Part shown: positions 21,201 to 31,501 of the stretch, piece after piece
Numbering within the stretch: the first letter of the stretch is position 1
Layout: every line of letters starts with the position of its first letter
NCBI GenBank assembly: GCA_963920765.1
Contig: OY987252.1
Coordinates: forward strand, 498,501-562,500
DNA from: Ulota crispa
Taxonomy: Eukaryota > Streptophyta > Bryopsida > Orthotrichales > Orthotrichaceae
Reading direction: 5' to 3'
DNA: 64,000 nucleotides
Position numbers and translations under genes: made by a program
Notes under the pieces: generated by a model
The model's database searches: none
What the model was told of the DNA's origin: nothing
What the model saw: only the letters and a program-made list of their open reading frames with translations

Positions 21201-21880
21201 AACCAAATATGTGGCCAAAGCTATTACCATTTGCTTTGTGGGCCGACAGAACTACGCACAGTACAGTTACTGGTTACATGCCTGTCGAACTTGTGTATGG
21301 GCAGAAACCTATTATGCCGGCGGAAGAGGATATTCCCACATGGGTGTTTCTTTCATGGGAGGACGGTATAAGCAGAGAAAGATTGTTGGAACTTCGGATT
21401 CAGCAGCTTGGAAGGTTGTCAAGTGACTTTGATATCGCATTGGAGAAGATGAAGACAGCGAGGCTCAGCAATAAAGAGCGATTTGACAAAACACACAGAT
21501 TAAGAACCAAGCAGATCAGAGAGGGTGATTGGGTCCTTGTATTTGACAGTACATTGGAGCATCAGCATAGTACAGTGCGCAAATTTGCTAAGAGATGGTT
21601 TGGACCCTATATTGTGATGAAAGTGCACACCAACGGCACTTATTCACTTAGGGAATTGGATGGGACTTCTCTGCGCGTGCCTGTTGCTGGTAAACGAATC
21701 AAAGCTTTTCGAAGGAGTGGAAAATTTCATCATGAAGACCTTGAGGAGATTTTTAACCCTCAAGAGATGGAAAGCCACGAAAGAGCTGAAGATAAAGATG
21801 AAGATTCAGAAGATGCAGAAGACAACCAAGATATTCATGACGAGCAAACTTGGCACATACCGGAGGATGTGCAGGTTTAG
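18293..21880 (+). CDS. RT-RNase H-integrase polyprotein (ORF2, 1195 aa)
   Basis: An uninterrupted ORF. RT: WFTVPKKSGALRFIQDMQPAN, DLYSGYDQFQL, LPQGATNSVAH and catalytic FVDDIP (Asp397/398). RNase H: VTVDTSPIAIGWAI (Asp562), ELWGALTAL and ETDCLPLL. Integrase: zinc-binding H-x3-H-like/C-x2-C region at about 799-836 (ending CVVCQL), then the catalytic triad Asp859 (MIDLVAM), Asp918 (RADRGEL) and Glu953 (GKIERGH), 34 residues between the last two. A C-terminal RWFGPYIVMKVHTNGTYSL module and an acidic tail follow; no chromodomain is visible. The frame is -1 relative to ORF1 and is open from 18215, overlapping ORF1 by 64 bp, so it could be reached by -1 frameshift or by starting at the ATG 14 bp after the ORF1 stop. 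By recall, several motifs resemble fungal gypsy elements more than common plant lineages. Confidence 0.95.
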   Translation: MWGSTGAKDINTREFPNIHTAIKCGFLSVTKCGFASFMDAKDLDHVHRRFIKKKEKNLKKMKVLEEDESITGVYEESGMPDDILHTLQDLKTNEDAEPTTHCLIDVHTAAMHHEIYTAMAKLCSSNIDEYRPEAAVHTKYKTVNKKVKPVATQLPFDTDDHIKQAEKEPSLRESRRIGHKFTEETLANLKIGGDGFLTKPEKKKFQDMLLMHGKAFASSSDEIGCVQPSVVAPMVIFTVPHIPWDLKPIPVPRALLPKLVELLKEKTRMGILEPSMAPYSNRWFTVPKKSGALRFIQDMQPANKVTIRNKGSGPVVDEVAEAFAGHAIYSIGDLYSGYDQFQLAAQSRDLTTMKTPLGLVRMCTLPQGATNSVAHMQSAMNQILRDFVPEKTIPFVDDIPIKGCEENQRDLTVQSDGCRAFVSNHIHDVAQILGRLEEVNLTLSIDKSKFGVNEILVVGHLCGSYGRKPNPEKIDAIGRMKACSNITEVRRFLGACVFYHIWIPHFAHISEPLYKLLRKRTKFIWENEQNLAMEELKRILESPLVLKQVNYDCKRPVIVTVDTSPIAIGWAIGQDDEEGKRFAIRFGARILTERQRAYPQVKRELWGALTALKADRNYLIGAEVVLETDCLPLLGMIANCSSPDIAMLRWIAYIKSMNPVLVHIEGKKNSIADMLSRARYSNEDEMMGHEDVEDLLHGGYVVTIDAESSSIDTLPFKAELYEEKLRDIGLYLSTMKLQEGWTDKTFKDIRHQSYRYLLREGFLWKRAKRADEVPLRVVGDSKTKAEVLKEFHDTLWAGHRGIWATYTKIKERYWWKGLYKDVEEFVVSCVVCQLQSKVRHRDELHPTYPLAIHFQWMIDLVAMPNAMWGMKYLVLAREELSNFVEGRALRTKATENICRFILEDIFSRYGSIGRMRADRGELNATEAKEFFKRYGVQLKLTTAYNPEANGKIERGHPPIIHALVKACKGKPNMWPKLLPFALWADRTTHSTVTGYMPVELVYGQKPIMPAEEDIPTWVFLSWEDGISRERLLELRIQQLGRLSSDFDIALEKMKTARLSNKERFDKTHRLRTKQIREGDWVLVFDSTLEHQHSTVRKFAKRWFGPYIVMKVHTNGTYSLRELDGTSLRVPVAGKRIKAFRRSGKFHHEDLEEIFNPQEMESHERAEDKDEDSEDAEDNQDIHDEQTWHIPEDVQV

Positions 21881-21890
21881 AGAGGGTGCA
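21879..21890 (+). promoter_or_regulatory. Polypurine tract candidate
   Basis: AGAGAGGG followed by TGCA lies immediately before the right LTR, the position expected for the primer of plus-strand DNA synthesis. It is short, and it begins at the ORF2 stop codon. Confidence 0.55.
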
Positions 21891-24052
21891 TGTCCTGATG
21901 GACTTCCCTCCATCATGTAAATACTTGTTATTTCTTTATATTTGTGTTGATTTCAATAAATCAACAGTTGAGGCAAAAGGGGTGGTCGTGGTGAGGACCA
22001 CGGTTTAGTGACAACGCAGCGGCCATAGATTCCAATGCGCTGCGCCGTCTTGTCACATGCACAGCTCAGGGGGGTAGGTAGCGGGTTGGCTGGGCCAATT
22101 TCCTGCCTCACTAGCTGCCAAGCCGTGAGCCGCCATCACCGCTCGACGAGTTCGATGGGATTCGAACCCGGACCGGCGGGCGGCCAGAGACGACCGCTTT
22201 TCCAGCCAACCAAGTCCACGACTTGGCAACTGAAGACAAGCGTTTGACGCTATTATATGCTCGCAAGAGCACGTGGCCATTTTACGATGGTGTTTATTTT
22301 GTAATTTAATCATTTTCATATGTTTATCTAGAGATTTTGGAAGGCTCATATATTTTGCCTTTGTTTGAATAAAAATACTAAGGATTTAGAAGTCAATGGG
22401 AAAGGTGTGAAAGGAAAAGGGTTTTGGCATCTATGGTGGGGTTAGGATAAGGAGGAGCATGGGCTGATGTGCCCCACCTCCCTACCTTAGATAGGGTCGA
22501 AATTGTGGAGGAAAGATCCCTTAGTTGTTGGAAGTTAGTGTATGAGTGTTGGTGGGAAGAAAGGAAAAAAATCCCGAAACTTTGAGAGGAGATTTTTTTT
22601 CTGTGTATACATGATTTTGAATTGAAATTTGAGGAGGTTGTTCCTTGTGTGATTACCTTTCCAAAATGAGTTTGCAAGTTTGATTTGGAGTTGTGATGCA
22701 AAAGTTATGAGTGTTTGAATTTTGGAGTCAAAAAGCCAAACTATGAAGAAAGGCTGAGACTTCGACAAGCCATAACTTATGATCTGTATATCATTTTGCA
22801 ACAAGATTTGGAGAGAGTGTTTATCTTGTTATTGGCTTTCTAGAAAGTCTTTAAACTTGAAGTTTGAAGCTTGGACGAGAAAGTTATGGAAGTGTGAAGG
22901 TTTGGAGGTGGCTGCCCTTTTGTTAGGAGAAAGCCGAGATTTTGAAGAGCTACAACTTTTGGACAGTATGAGATTTTCTTCTCAAAATTTTAGGAGTGAT
23001 AGTTTGTTGTCATAGCTTTTCAAATTGTCTTTAATCATTTCATTTGGAGTTTTATTGAAGAAGTTATAGTGGGTAGAAGTTGCGGGTTTGGGTGCTCTCT
23101 AAAAAATTGAGACCCACACTTTGATTGACTAGAGCTTTCGGACAAAGTTTTGTTTTGAAGTGCAAATTTTATGGATTGAAGCCAGTGATATCATCTTTCT
23201 AAATTGATATCACGTTTCTATGGGTGATGTATAGAACAAAAGTTATAGAGGTTTTTAGAGGCAGTGTTTAGTTTGTAAAGAGGAAGAAGAGCCTCTACTT
23301 TGAACTTGCATAACTTTTGGACAGTATCTTAGATTGAGTTGAAATTTAGAGGGATGTTAGAAGGTTAGGAGAGCTTTTCAAATTGCTATTACACTTAGCA
23401 TTTGAATCTTTGAGCCATCTGTGGCATTAGATAGAAGGTTGCTGCCTTTTCTAGGACTTGTTATTTGTGATTTTCCCCATTGTTTTTATTAAAACATGAA
23501 GACTTGAAGACTTGAAGACATGAAGATTTGAAGATCTGAAGATATGAAGATTTCAAGAGGAATGTTTTGGGTTTATTTTTTATGTATGTGTGGGATGTGG
23601 CTTTGTTATTCCTAGCCGGTTTTGGAGGCTCGTTTGTCAATTCATTTCCATTCTGTTTTGTAAACCTTGTTGCGGGCAGTTTGGGTTAAACCAAACTTAA
23701 CCCCATTTATTGTCGTGGTGACGAAGTGGGATTGATCACCCACATGGTCGAGACTTGCTCTGTTCTCACGATCTGGAGTTTTGGCCAGCAGATCGTGAAT
23801 TTGATTTTAGGATCCCGTCATACGGACGGCAGCTCGTGTCTGCTGTCCCGATCTACCCGTCCCGTATCCAGTGGGCTCTTATCCCTACCTTGACCCTTAT
23901 ACCCTTAGAGCCAGCCACAGGATAGGCCAACGGAAGACTGAAGACTAAAGATTTGAAGAGAAGATCAAGATTGACAACGTTTTCAGTCGGCAACGCACGA
24001 TCGCAGCAAGACACCCTGCGTGTTCCCAAGGCGCGCTCCTCTCAACCCGACA
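21891..24052 (+). repeat. Right LTR (2162 bp)
   Basis: Same length and ends as the left LTR. I compared most of it line by line and found no difference. It is followed by CCGG and then by the continuation of minisatellite array 2. Confidence 0.95.
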
Positions 24053-24330
24053 CCGGCCTTAGTCCGCCCTCAATCTACGCTCAGTCTGCCCTAAATCTTT
24101 TCTCAATCCGTGTTAGTCCGGCCTTAGTCCACCCTCAGTCTGCGCTCAATTTGCCCTAAATCTTTTCTCAGCCCGCCCTCGGTCCGTGCTTAGTCCGCCT
24201 TTAGTCCTTGCTCAGTTTGCCCTCAATCCGCCTTCAATATGCGCTTAGTCCGCCTTGAGTCCGCTCTTAGTGTGCGCTCAGTCCGCACTCAGTTTGCTCC
24301 TACTCCGTTGCCCCCTCCTTACAGTTCCCC
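24053..24330 (-). repeat. GCGGACT minisatellite array 2, right part
   Basis: Cores AGTCCGCC, CAGTCTGCCC and AGTCCGCTC repeat on the plus strand, at about 9-14 bp spacing. This is the downstream half of the array interrupted by the LTR element. Confidence 0.85.
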
Positions 24331-24959
24331 CATCTACAGCTATCCTCTCACAGCCCGCAATCAAGTTTTTGCCTACGTCCATGCGGTCGTTGTACGAAAT
24401 TCATATAAATTGTATTCATCATGATGATTATCTACTTTTGCTTGGCGGTGGTGTTTTTGGACCCTGGATTCTCATAGAAAAATTCATTGCATGAAACACC
24501 TAGTACAACACCTTGTCACGAGCCTTGATCAAGTTCTTCATTATTTTGTACAACATGCCAATTGCTAATAGGTTATGGGATTCTTGATTTGAAAGCCTGC
24601 CCAGCAATGGCAAAAGTACCAAACAGCAAGTCAAATATCTCTTTTGCCATATCTTCAAGATCACGTACCAATCTGAGAGGATGCTTGCCTATTTGGAATA
24701 TTGTCCAAACGGAGTTTGTACCTTGTCAAAGTACATTGGAATCCCAGTTTGATTGAAGGGATTGTTCAAGGAAAGTGAAAGTGCTGTTTCTAGACATCAT
24801 ATTGGCAAGGACGGTGTTCTTGATTCATTCCAAGTACCACTCAAAGTACAAGATGATCCAATTCCCTTACAAGCTTTTCCTGCAAGCATTGAGAACCTTT
24901 AGGTATCGCAAACATCGGAAGGATCAAGGATGGAACCGATGGGAGCTCAACGCGGACAA
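24331..24959. other. Upstream of the hAT; nothing firm
   Basis: This stretch should contain the N-terminal zinc finger (BED) part of the hAT transposase if the copy was full length, but I cannot find a convincing C-x2-C...H motif. Open frames at 24562-24756 and 24775-25173 have no clear domain. Confidence 0.4.
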
Positions 24960-27752
24960 CCACGGGACCGTTAGTCCTTGTTGGTGGACGCTTTCAACTT
25001 ATGCAATAAAAAAAACCTTGACAATGTTTGGTCATCCGCCTTTTATGAAGCAATCATTCCCTTCAATGTTATTAGGCACCCATCCTTCAGGCATGCGGTA
25101 TGTGAAATTGCCAAAGTCAAAATGGCGTCTTACAAACCGCCATCATTTTTTGCTCTACAAACAGCCTTGTTGAAGAAACGGAGGACTGATTGGCAAAGCT
25201 AAATCCAAGATAAGCTGGGGAATTTGGTGTCTAAATACGGTGTTACAATTTGTACTAATGGTTGGGACAATGTTCAAAACCGGCCTTTGCTCAACTTCAT
25301 TCAAACGAGCACAAAGGGGGATGTCTTTCTTGGCAACATTGATACCTTTGGCAACTTCAAAGACCACTCTTATGTGGCCTCTAAGATACGCCCATTGATT
25401 GTGGTGGTTGGTCCGGCCAATGTTGTCCAAGTATGCACCAACAATGTCCAGGTCATGGCATCTGCTTGTTGTGATCTACTAGAAGAATTTCCCCACATTT
25501 ATGTCCAAGGATGTGCTGCGCATTGCATGGACCTTCTACTAGAGGATTGGGGGAAAGAGCCGTGGATGAGTAAGATGGTTAAAAAGGCAAGGGCCATAGC
25601 TTTGTTTGTGAAAAATCATCATGCTATTCAAGCACTTTTCTGAAGGTTATCACCAAACCTAGCGATTTGAGCGCTGAACAAGACACGTTTTGCAACAAAC
25701 TTTTTGTTGATAGAATGTCTTGCAGAAGTATGGAATGCTTTGCAACCAATGTTGCTTGAAGATGAATGTGGTGCTTTCATGGCAACAGCTAAATCCAGTA
25801 CAATTCACAAGGGCAACCGAGTGAGACATTTCATCCGTGCAGATGGGTTCTGGGCTTGTTGCGATAATTTCATAGTCATAGTTGAGCCCATTTTGGAGAC
25901 TCTTTGCGTGTTTGATGGCAATCAACCTACCATGGGCTTTGCATGGAAGGTGATGTACAATCTAAAAAGCCACATTGAAGGGTTCACCCATGAGCCATTT
26001 CACATGAATCCAGAATTGGCTTTGAATGCATTGCAAGACTTTCATGCAAGGTGGGACCTCATGCTTAATGACCTTCATTAGGCTGGGGCCATGTTAAACC
26101 CTTGCTTGCGTGGATTTCTTGCATTGCACAAAGACCCACAGGTAAGAGTCAAGTTAAACCGGGTTTTCTAGAAATTAGCTCCCAATAACCATTCCTACAT
26201 GGAGGTCCTCAGACAATACCAACACTTTCTCTAGAATGAGGTATCCTTTGCAGACTCCACAGACCCAGTGGAACTACAATTGTTGCCCCATGAATGGTGG
26301 GATGCTATGGGATCAAGAGCAAGCAAATTGCAAATAATAGCAAGATGCATTCTAAGTCAAGTCTATTCAGCATCTGAGTGCAAACGCAATTGGAGCATGT
26401 ACTCTTATGTCCACAACAAGTTCCAAAATTGCCTATAACATAGTCGAGCAGATGACCTGGTGTATATTTATACCAATTTGCGATTGCTAAGAGAACCTAG
26501 GGCTAGACTGGGCCAACATTGGCTAGGTGTGGGCACACCCAATTTTGATGATGACAACAAGGGAGATGAATTCAAAGACGCCTTTGCTGCTGATATGAAT
26601 GCCCAACAAGATCTCTCTGGCCTCAACAATGATGTCAAAGATGGCAATAGAGGGTCTAATAGTTTTGATTTGGTTGATGATGCCCTAAGCAAAGGTTTCT
26701 CTGACTCCTCTTTACATGGCAATGATGGTGGCATTCCGCATGCAAATGTTGGATTGTTTAATTTTGACAAAGATGACAAACCTTGTGAACATTCTCTAAG
26801 TAATACTAACCTAGACGTGGAGAATAACAAGGTCTCTTTTGCACAATTGTGCGCAAATCAAGGATTGTGGTAAGATCGTGAAGATAGCCAAGTTGTCCAT
26901 GCGGATGGTGTAGAGATTATACTGGCAACCAAGGAGCTCAGTGACACCCTCAGCTTCTCTGAGCAAGAAGAACGTGCGCTAGCGTTTCAAGCAGAGGAAC
27001 TTCCCTTGCCCATGAATGACTTACACCCAACATTGCTTTCAACACCCACCTTCATATCACGCGGGGATCTTAATCTCGATAATGACTCGGAGTCAACGCC
27101 TATAGTACATGGTAATTGTAGTGTAGAACATGATAATCCTTCCCATGTACCTAGTCCATTAGTTAATTGTCTAGTGACCCGTAGTGCTTGCAGTGCCATT
27201 AGATTGGGTGCCACAACAACACATAGAATTGGGGCGTCATTAGCAGCTATGGCGAATGGACACCAACATTCACGTGCTCAACCTACTTGCTCAATTACCA
27301 TTGAAACTGAGGATTGGCCAACTCAGCCCTTGCCTACTAGAATTATTTGAGGCCGCATGCTTTGAAATACTAGAGGAAGTGTGGTACCTAGAGAGACTAC
27401 AATACCCCCCGATCATAACAATATTAGGGTATTGTGCATTCCTCCCCCTTGTGAACGCATTCAAGATGCATCTTCTACCTTGGCATTGGTTACTGGAGCA
27501 CATTGGATTACCCATATGCAAAAACGCTGTAGGAGACAAAATAGGATTGGAGGCGTTTTCTAGGGGCTCATGTATGATTCATCAAAAGGTAGGCCCAATC
27601 TAGACAACGACAGAATCCGTGATGTTGAAGGTTCGCGTCCTACTAGGAGGTTGATCACTACGCAACACAACAACTTGCGTTTACAAAGCACCACCCCTAG
27701 ATCCAATGATGAATGCACCACCAACAAATCCACAGAGGATCCTCGTTGTTGA
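24960..27752 (+). pseudogene. hAT transposase (DUF659 + hATC dimerisation) with ~11 in-frame stops
   Basis: One plus-strand frame runs from about 24975 to TGA at 27750-27752. The DUF659 region (25000-25750) shows AFYEAIIPFNVIRHPSF, GVTICTNGWDNVQNRPLLNF, a VVGPANVVQVCTNN motif, CAAHCMDLLLEDWGK and TRFATNF. The hATC dimerisation region (26290-26490) shows EWWDAMGSRASKLQIIA, SECKRNWSMY and DDLVYIYTNLRL. An acidic, probably disordered extension of about 400 codons follows in the same frame. Stops interrupt it at about 25200 (TAA), 25641 and 25674 (TGA), 26079, 26169 and 26232 (TAG), 26436 and 26871 (TAA), 27348 and 27363 (TGA) and 27561 (TAG), yet I find no net frameshift. No functional protein is likely. 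Terminal inverted repeats and an 8-bp duplication were not found. Confidence 0.9.
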
Positions 27753-29635
27753 GAAGATAATGATCCTTCAATGAGAATCTAAAGTGGATAGCATGCGTCA
27801 CATAGTAGTATCCAATTTTGCTTTGCATCAATTTAAGAGGAGTAGACCTCTCCTCGTAGACAATTTGTAGTTCAATGATATGGTTTAAAACTTGCAATTG
27901 GAGTTTGTATCATTTTGTAGTTGCCTAAATACAACAAAAAACTGGAAGCAAGTATAGTCTCCATGTTCGTAACCCAAATTGCCATTGAATGTATACTGTT
28001 GTTCTACAAGGTTTATTGATCATTGTATCATTTTGTATCTAACTAAATACAAAGTGGTTGCTGAAGGTCTTTCTTGAATGATTCATAATGTATACATAGC
28101 AAAGTGGTCATTAGGAAAAACCAAGCAAACTATGCTTTTATGGAATATATGTGAAAATATATGAAAATTGTAATCATGTATATTTTATAACAATGCTACA
28201 CACTTTCTATGTTGTTCTTGATACACAAACAATATGGACTCAATTCCTCTTATGATCTTATAGCAAGAAAGCAATACAAAGTCGTATGTGATTTATTTCT
28301 ACACAATATTTATAAATGTACACTATGTAGAAAAAAAAACATTTTGTTTTTGTATGCAAATTTTGATAATAATATTGTGGTTATGAGGATTGAAAAAGCA
28401 ATGTACTTTTCATCCATTTCTTATGTATCTTACAAATAAGTGTAATCTTACATGGTATGCATAATGTTTGAATGTGAGTGTCATTCACAAATACTAATAT
28501 GAAAATCAAATATTCATCTATTTTCTTTCAAACAATGCACCAAATTATATCATACCAATATGAACAATTTCCATCCTTTACCTCTCCATAGAATTCCCAA
28601 GGAATTTTGCAAATTTTCAAAAAATCTTATAGATAAATTCTACATTTATATTACTTTACAAATTACACAAACGTAAACAATGAGAAGACCTTCATGTTAC
28701 TATTATTTCTAGACCCAATAATCCTGTAACTGCAAATCATTGTCATATCAATAAGAAATTATGTAAATTATTCATGACAAATTTTGACATAAGATATTTA
28801 TGACTACCTATCATTTTAATTACAATTCATTTTGGTTCCAATAACTAAATTATTAAGAGTCTATTTGGGCACTTTTGAAGGTCTAAGCATGTTTGTATGT
28901 TGTTAATATATGATGCTCTTCTTGGATAATTTTATCATGATAGAAAAAGGACAATTAGCGTTGTGTACATACAACCATTTTGGAAGTTGACATTTCATTG
29001 TATAGATATGCCATACTCAAAAATATTATCCTACAAATTCCTAGACATAGCAATTGTAGAACCTTTTGTGAAAATTACATTTTATTACTTGCCATACATA
29101 TATTAAGAACAAGTACGATGATTTTCTTTCATATCATCAATACCATAAGTCATACAATGATTCTTTCATATCATCAATATTATAAGTCAGCAATGGCATA
29201 TTAATCAAAGTCAAACATTATAATCCAAGGTCAAATGATATTGTTGGATAAGGTCATCTGGTTAAAGTGAAAGATATAAGCTTCCTTTTGTGTCTTTGCT
29301 CATCGCACAGAAATTATAGTAAATTGTACTAAGTTTAATGCAAACTTCTTTGCAGAAATTCAGTAATTTAACTACTGTACAAAACTGTACACCAGAAATT
29401 GATACCAACTAACTTGCATGAAAAAGTTCTCATGTCAATTTTCATATTTGTTGCATGCAAATTGTGTTTAGTTTTTGAATAAATAGGTATAAAACAAAAA
29501 ACCTTCTAAAACTTCAACAATAACCTTCTTGGATGGGAATAATGATAGATCCAGGAACCATTGGAACGATATGATTTCCATATAGATTTAATATAGCACC
29601 AATAGTCCATCAATTTTCTTGATGGTTGTATTTTA
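27753..29635. other. AT-rich DNA without recognisable features
   Basis: Only short chance frames are present (for example 28209-28439 and 28980-29204). I see no domain, tandem repeat or element terminus. Confidence 0.6.
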
Positions 29636-29639
29636 GTCA

Positions 29640-29880
29640 TTGATTGCGCTAGGAGTGGCAGCGGATGGGCTAGCGACCAGTTGCAGACTGGCAATGGACT
29701 GGCAGCAGACTAGCAGCGGACTACAGGCGGAGTACATGCAAACTGCCAGCAAACTTAATGTGGTCCAAAAGCGGACAATAGTCCGCTTCAAGCGGACTAC
29801 CTACAGGCAGATGCGGACTGCGGGCAGCGGACTGGTCGGCAGTCTGCCTACAAACAGGTGCAAACAGTGGCTGGCCGCAC
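29640..29880 (+). repeat. GCGGACT minisatellite array 3
   Basis: Plus-strand cores such as GCAGCGGACTACAGGCGGA, AGCGGACTACC and GCAGCGGACTGG are spaced about 9-13 bp apart. The array ends directly against a TATAAGAA sequence and the unit A coding region follows on the same strand. Confidence 0.85.
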
Positions 29881-29889
29881 TATAAGAAG
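29881..29889 (+). promoter_or_regulatory. TATA-box candidate for unit A
   Basis: TATAAGAAG begins immediately after array 3. The first ATG of unit A is 374 bp downstream, leaving room for a leader and perhaps an intron. Supported by position only. Confidence 0.45.
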
Positions 29890-30254
29890 GAGTGGGCCAG
29901 GATCCTCTCTTCATTTCAATTCGCACTAAGAGGCAATAGGATGCACTCGTCTCCAAGTTGACGACAAGTGTGCGACTGCCATGTGCGGCCTAGTCCTTGG
30001 GCTTGTCTCGGACATACCATTTCCAGAATTGCATTATCCAATTTACAGAATTCTTAGCATTTGATTCACCACCCCAATTAAAATTAACTTAGTACTTTAA
30101 AAACTCTGCTTGTAATAGTAATCCACTATTGTGAAGTAGATTACCAATTTGCACTTTCTAGTGCATTTTTAGATTAGGTGTTTAAACTATTTCTTTTAAG
30201 TACGTAAACTTAAGTCTACCAACGTTTATGGGGACGTGCCCATTGTCTTACACA

Positions 30255-31501
30255 ATGCCTAGAGGTGATGGAGCCGGTCAACGGAAGGGGAAGGAAATAG
30301 AAGAATATGGGGAGGGAAGCCGGACTTGAAAGTTGTATCCCAAGAAGGCCGCTAAAGCAAAATGGGACATCTACAACAACCGCAAGCTGAAGGCGTACCC
30401 TAGGTGGGAGACTGTTCCGGAGCTGTGGTCATTACCAAATGTGATAAAATATGTTGGATTTTCACATATTGATCAGTGGTGCAAGCGGAGGTACCACCAT
30501 AAAAATTGCAAGACTAAGTCATTTTTGTACAACAATTTTGAAAATGTCAAGGCAAAATGGAGGTGTCTGGAGATCTTGCGCTTTTTATCAAACGACCCAA
30601 AATACAACCAACACAAAATTCCAAGGAAGGTTGTAAGCATGGTTTACGTGGAACTGGAGCTGTGGAAGACCGTGAATTGGTCAACATTGGTTGACAAGAT
30701 CCATAGTGTGGGAGTTCTTGGAGCTTTTCTATGACATAAGTATCCAGATGGGCCTCCTCTGGATGTTCCATCACTACTTGTTCCAGATTGGTTCCGAGAT
30801 GAACCCAATCTGCTCCAACCAAGAATCACTCCCCCACCAAGAGTGCCAATTGCAGGTGATGATGTTGATGTCCAATCACCAACTGCAGACGAGGCGGCAT
30901 TTTCTCAACTCTCGAGTGATTTAGGGTTTGATAACACGGGTCAATATTTGGGTGGATCAATCCAAATGGATGTTTCCAACAAATTTGGCCTATTTGTAGA
31001 AGCATCTATGCAGGATGCTGTGCCCTTATTCAAGATTCCACCCATGGACAACGTTGATGGTGGAAACCTTGGTTGTGGTTTAGCAACTCTTGGGGATGTT
31101 GCGTTGGAAACGAATCATGGAGGGCTGGTTCATCAAGTGCAATCAACTGCGGATTTGGCAATGTCCGACGAGGATTTTGGAAGGGCTATGGTGGCGTATA
31201 GCTTCCCACCTTTATTACAGGAAAACATCACCACTGCAATTAAGATTATTGGTTCTATTCAAAACGTGGAGGTTCCAAATTTTGTGCAGCCTAAATCCAA
31301 TTGTGTACATCCTAGAAATCAACTTCCATTTGTGGTTTGCCAAGATGGTACTATGGCGTTCTTCCTCATCCCCAAGTCTTCTTAGAGGTAGACACCAAGG
31401 CAAGTACGGTGCTAAATTTACGAGTTGAGAATTGCATTCTACAACTAGAGAATGAGAGGTTGAAGGCTAAACTTGAGGAACTCAAATGCCAAATTAGTTA
31501 A
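30255..31501 (+). pseudogene. Unit A: unknown protein family (GFPH/VDWS family), leucine-zipper C-terminus
   Basis: An ATG at 30255 opens MPRGDGAGQRKGKE. The frame meets TGA at about 30327, then runs on through a conserved domain (about 30360-30700) with WDIYNNRKLKAYPRW, YVGFSHIDQW, AKWRCLEIL and MVYVELELWKTVNWSTL; TGA at 30732; a proline-rich ITPPPRV link; and an acidic region to 31385. A shift of phase then gives a leucine-zipper-like ENCILQLENERLKAKLEEL ending at TAA 31499-31501. The domain is shared with unit B (34938-35290) and the copy at 55730-54993. I do not recognise the family and propose no function. The basic N-terminus and zipper would fit a nucleic-acid-binding dimer, but that is inference. 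Two TGA stops and one shift make this copy a pseudogene. Confidence 0.6.

Larger units (their letters stand above)
13478..24052 (+). mobile_element. Complete Ty3/gypsy LTR retrotransposon, 10575 bp
   Basis: Two direct LTRs (13478-15639 and 21891-24052, each 2162 bp, start TGTCC, end GACA) enclose 6251 bp with a primer-binding-site candidate, two long uninterrupted ORFs and a purine-rich tract. The offset between LTRs is 8413 at both ends, so they differ by no net indel, and every stretch I compared was identical. CCGG flanks the element (13474-13477 and 24053-24056), a 4-bp target duplication. Domain order gag-protease-RT-RNaseH-integrase makes it Ty3/gypsy. Intact ORFs and matching LTRs mean a recent insertion, and it may be active. 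It sits in a minisatellite array. Confidence 0.97.

Noticed and set aside
24960..27752. Stop-codon reassignment or readthrough to explain the open hAT frame
   Set aside because: All three stop codons occur in frame, and the intact retrotransposon ORFs end at ordinary TAG codons.
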